The notes under the pieces were generated by a model that saw only the letters and a list, made by a program, of their open reading frames with translations, was not told the origin of the DNA and did not search any database. A stretch of 7,925 bases of DNA from Syntrophales bacterium. Lineage in GTDB: Bacteria; Desulfobacterota; Syntrophia; Syntrophales; UBA2210. Both the position numbers and the translations under genes were made by a program. This document shows, in pieces, positions 5,995 to 7,925 of this stretch (the first letter of the stretch is position 1; the number at the start of each line of letters is the position of its first letter). The stretch spans positions 1-7,925 of the forward strand of contig JAQUQY010000062.1 of NCBI GenBank assembly GCA_028715865.1, given 5' to 3'.

Positions 5995-6995
5995 GAAGCG
6001 GCTGCGGCCGGCGGCCTTTCTCTTTCCAGTCGGTTCAGGGCGGCTTCGAGAATCTTTCCGATAAGGGAAATATAGGACATTCCCAGTTTTGATGCCAGAA
6101 TCGAGAGGTCGGAATTTACCGGGTGAAGACCCGCCAGGGGATTTACCTCGATAATGTTTGGAGTGCCCGATTCGTCTTCTCGAACATCTACCCTGCCCGC
6201 ATCACGGCAACCTAGGCCCCGCCATGCCGCGAGGGCTGTCTCGGCTGCTTTCATGGCTCCCCGATCACGGACAAGCCGGTATTTGACACGCTCCTGGAAA
6301 TATTCCTTGTTTTCGAAGGAGTAGACGCCTTTTTCCGCGTTTTTCATTAGAATAACTTCCAAAGCTCCCAGGCAAAACGCCTCTTTGCCCGTTCCCAGAA
6401 TTCCTACCGTGAATTCCCGACCAGGGAGATAGGTTTCAACCAGGGCAGGCTGCCGGAATAGGTCGATTATCCTTGAGCATTGAGCTACAAGGTCCGCACG
6501 GTTCGTCACCCTTGAAGATCCCCATATGCCCTTGCTGGTTCCTTCCGCCACTGGCTTGATAAAAAGGGGCCATGGCATTCCAATTCGTTCCATATCCTCC
6601 CGATCCTGCACGACGACAAAATCGGGAGTTGGTATTTTCAGATCACGAAACACATGCTTGGCCATTCCCTTGTGAAGCGAAAGAGCCAGTGTCAGAGGGT
6701 CTGAGAAGGTATAGGGAATTTCATAGGCTTCGAGAAGGGCCGGCACCTGTGATTCGCGGCCGAAACCCTTCAGTCCTTCAGCGATGTTGAAGACAATGTC
6801 CCACCGGTTACCTGCGGCCAGTTGAGACGTGAGCTCTCGTACGTTTCCCAGGGGCTCTGTTTCATGTCCCAGGCTCTGTAAAGCTTCTGCTATCGCTTCT
6901 ATGGTTTCCTTCTTGTCAAATTCGGCAACTGTTTCCCTGTCGAAGCCGGTGCGCAAGTAATCATCGATGCAGTCAAAAGTGATGCCGATTTTCAT
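5991..6995 (-). CDS. D-Ala-D-Ala ligase-like ATP-grasp enzyme 1
   Basis: This 334-residue ATP-grasp ligase is the first of two in the operon. The N-terminal domain has FNIAEGLKGFGRESQVP (69-85), typical of this ligase subgroup. The ATP-grasp domain has PLFIKP with K147, the EGTSKG loop (151-156), VETYLPGREFTV (186-197), GRVDVR with D270, and IEVNPLAGLHP with E283 and N285. The catalytic and metal residues are thus intact. The canonical Ddl N-terminal GGxSxExxVS is replaced by GITFDCIDDY, which argues against D-Ala as substrate. The C-terminus ends in a low-complexity PPAAAAS tail. The ATG at 6995 follows the aminomutase stop by 3 nt, with AAGGAG about 11 nt upstream inside that gene. It probably activates a carboxylate and joins it to an amine such as beta-lysine; this is inference from context. 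Confidence 0.87.
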   Translation of the reverse strand: MKIGITFDCIDDYLRTGFDRETVAEFDKKETIEAIAEALQSLGHETEPLGNVRELTSQLAAGNRWDIVFNIAEGLKGFGRESQVPALLEAYEIPYTFSDPLTLALSLHKGMAKHVFRDLKIPTPDFVVVQDREDMERIGMPWPLFIKPVAEGTSKGIWGSSRVTNRADLVAQCSRIIDLFRQPALVETYLPGREFTVGILGTGKEAFCLGALEVILMKNAEKGVYSFENKEYFQERVKYRLVRDRGAMKAAETALAAWRGLGCRDAGRVDVREDESGTPNIIEVNPLAGLHPVNSDLSILASKLGMSYISLIGKILEAALNRLERERPPAAAAS

Positions 6996-6998
6996 GGT

Positions 6999-7925
6999 CT
7001 ATCGAACTCCTTCATCAATCAATGCTTGGGAGAGAGCGGCATTGTCGCGAAAACGATAGATTTCGCCTTCGAAATTTTTCAGCATGACCGTGTCCCCATC
7101 CTGTCCCATAACACACTCAGGCATGACGGGTATTTTGCCTCCTCCCCCCGGGGTGTCGATGACATAAAGAGGAACGGCAAAGCCTGTCGTATATCCCCGC
7201 AGATCCTTCATGATAGAGAGTCCTGTTGAGATGGACGTTCGAAAATGTCCCGATCCCACGATCGGATCACACTGGAAGAGATAGTATGGGCGGACCCGCA
7301 TGCGAAGAAGCCCTTGAAAGAGAGACATCAATGTTGAGGAACTGTCGTTGATGCCGGCCAGAAGAACTGTCTGGCTCTGAAGCGGGATGCCGGCGTCGGC
7401 AAGCCTCTCGCAGGCCTGTTTTACTTCGCCCGTAAGTTCTTCGGGATGAGTAAAATGAATGTTAATCCAGACAGGGTGGTATCGCTTCAGCATGCGGACA
7501 AGAGGAGCCGTTATCCGTTGTGGCAGAACAACGGGGGCCTTTGAGCCGATGCGTAGTATTTCCACATGAGGTATTTTCCGAAGCCTTGCGAGGAGCCATT
7601 CAATGCGGTCATCGGAGAGTGTAAGTGGATCTCCTCCGGAAATTACCACGTCCCTGATCTGCCGGTTTGATTCAATGTATTCTATGCCCGCCTTCCAGCG
7701 ATCCATCGTTCGCTGCCGTCCCGTATTCCTTCGTCCTACCATTCGTGACCGGGTGCAGTAGCGGCAATATGTAGAACAGAAGTCGGCCACAAGAAACAGA
7801 ACCCGGTCAGGGTATCGGTGTACAAGTCCCGGAACCGGTGTATGGAGTTCCTCGGAAAGGGGATCTTCCTGCTCGCCCGGTAAATGAAGGGTTTCCGACG
7901 TTACGGGTACAACTGTTCTCCGAAG
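6999..7925 (-). CDS. kamA: Lysine 2,3-aminomutase (KamA family radical SAM), 5' end cut by window edge
   Basis: This is a PLP- and S-adenosylmethionine-dependent radical enzyme that interconverts L-lysine and beta-lysine in the cytoplasm. The 308 visible residues run to the stop; perhaps 40-60 N-terminal residues are outside. An apparent GTG start at 7790 is internal, because homology continues upstream (DPLSEE...TPVPGLVHRYPDRVLFL). The 4Fe-4S/SAM motif is C-x3-C-x2-C (C50, C54, C57), followed by TR, matching the Arg that holds the lysine carboxylate. DTPGGGGK supplies the PLP lysine. Both Asp that bind the epsilon-amino group in Clostridium lysine 2,3-aminomutase (293 and 330 there) are kept, in CDP and VIDTP, with the same 37-residue spacing. 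This favours lysine over glutamate, and the PGGGGK and NFEG tail differ from EpmB. It heads, as far as seen, the four-gene operon. Confidence 0.93.
   Translation of the reverse strand, partial: LRRTVVPVTSETLHLPGEQEDPLSEELHTPVPGLVHRYPDRVLFLVADFCSTYCRYCTRSRMVGRRNTGRQRTMDRWKAGIEYIESNRQIRDVVISGGDPLTLSDDRIEWLLARLRKIPHVEILRIGSKAPVVLPQRITAPLVRMLKRYHPVWINIHFTHPEELTGEVKQACERLADAGIPLQSQTVLLAGINDSSSTLMSLFQGLLRMRVRPYYLFQCDPIVGSGHFRTSISTGLSIMKDLRGYTTGFAVPLYVIDTPGGGGKIPVMPECVMGQDGDTVMLKNFEGEIYRFRDNAALSQALIDEGVR

Noticed and set aside
6999..7790. Aminomutase starting at the GTG at 7790
   Set aside because: Conserved KamA sequence continues upstream in frame to the window edge, including the PVPGLVHRYPDRVLFL segment, so that GTG is an internal Val codon.
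4508..7925. Simple AblA/AblB pathway for N-epsilon-acetyl-beta-lysine
   Set aside because: The acetyltransferase is much shorter than AblB and is separated from kamA by two coupled ligase genes, so the two-enzyme scheme does not explain the operon.

Overview
The window is bacterial chromosomal DNA with dense, mostly minus-strand genes. It suggests a Gram-negative anaerobe, perhaps of the Desulfobacterota type. The grounds are an oxygen-sensitive radical-SAM aminomutase, a cobalamin riboswitch, a Crp/Fnr-type regulator and a TrpR-type repressor. This placement is an inference from gene content only.

Left part (1-2216, minus strand): a sigma70-like promoter drives a leader that contains a well-formed cobalamin (B12) riboswitch followed by a strong intrinsic terminator. 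Behind it lie a short zinc-type medium-chain dehydrogenase and a divergent anthranilate-phosphoribosyltransferase (TrpD) homologue that runs off the left edge. High cobalamin should switch both genes off, although neither is a recognisable B12-synthesis or B12-transport gene.

Middle (2256-4376): a Crp/Fnr-family regulator (minus) is divergent from a 93-residue TrpR-family repressor (plus). The shared intergenic region holds a promoter for the Crp gene and a 12-bp palindrome. A RluA-family pseudouridine synthase (minus) converges on trpR and looks like an independent housekeeping gene.

Right part (4508-7925, minus strand): a tightly packed four-gene operon reads lysine 2,3-aminomutase (KamA, 5' end outside the window), then ATP-grasp ligase 1, ATP-grasp ligase 2, then a GNAT acetyltransferase. 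The spacings are 3 nt, a 4-nt ATGA overlap and a second 4-nt ATGA overlap. The aminomutase keeps the residues used for lysine, so it should make beta-lysine. The two D-Ala-D-Ala-ligase-like enzymes and the acetyltransferase suggest that beta-lysine is ligated to other amino or carboxylic acids and acetylated, giving a small beta-peptide-like metabolite. An osmolyte is one possibility. I do not recognise this as a characterised pathway, and it is one of the two most interesting parts of the window, with the B12-controlled dehydrogenase/TrpD-like pair.
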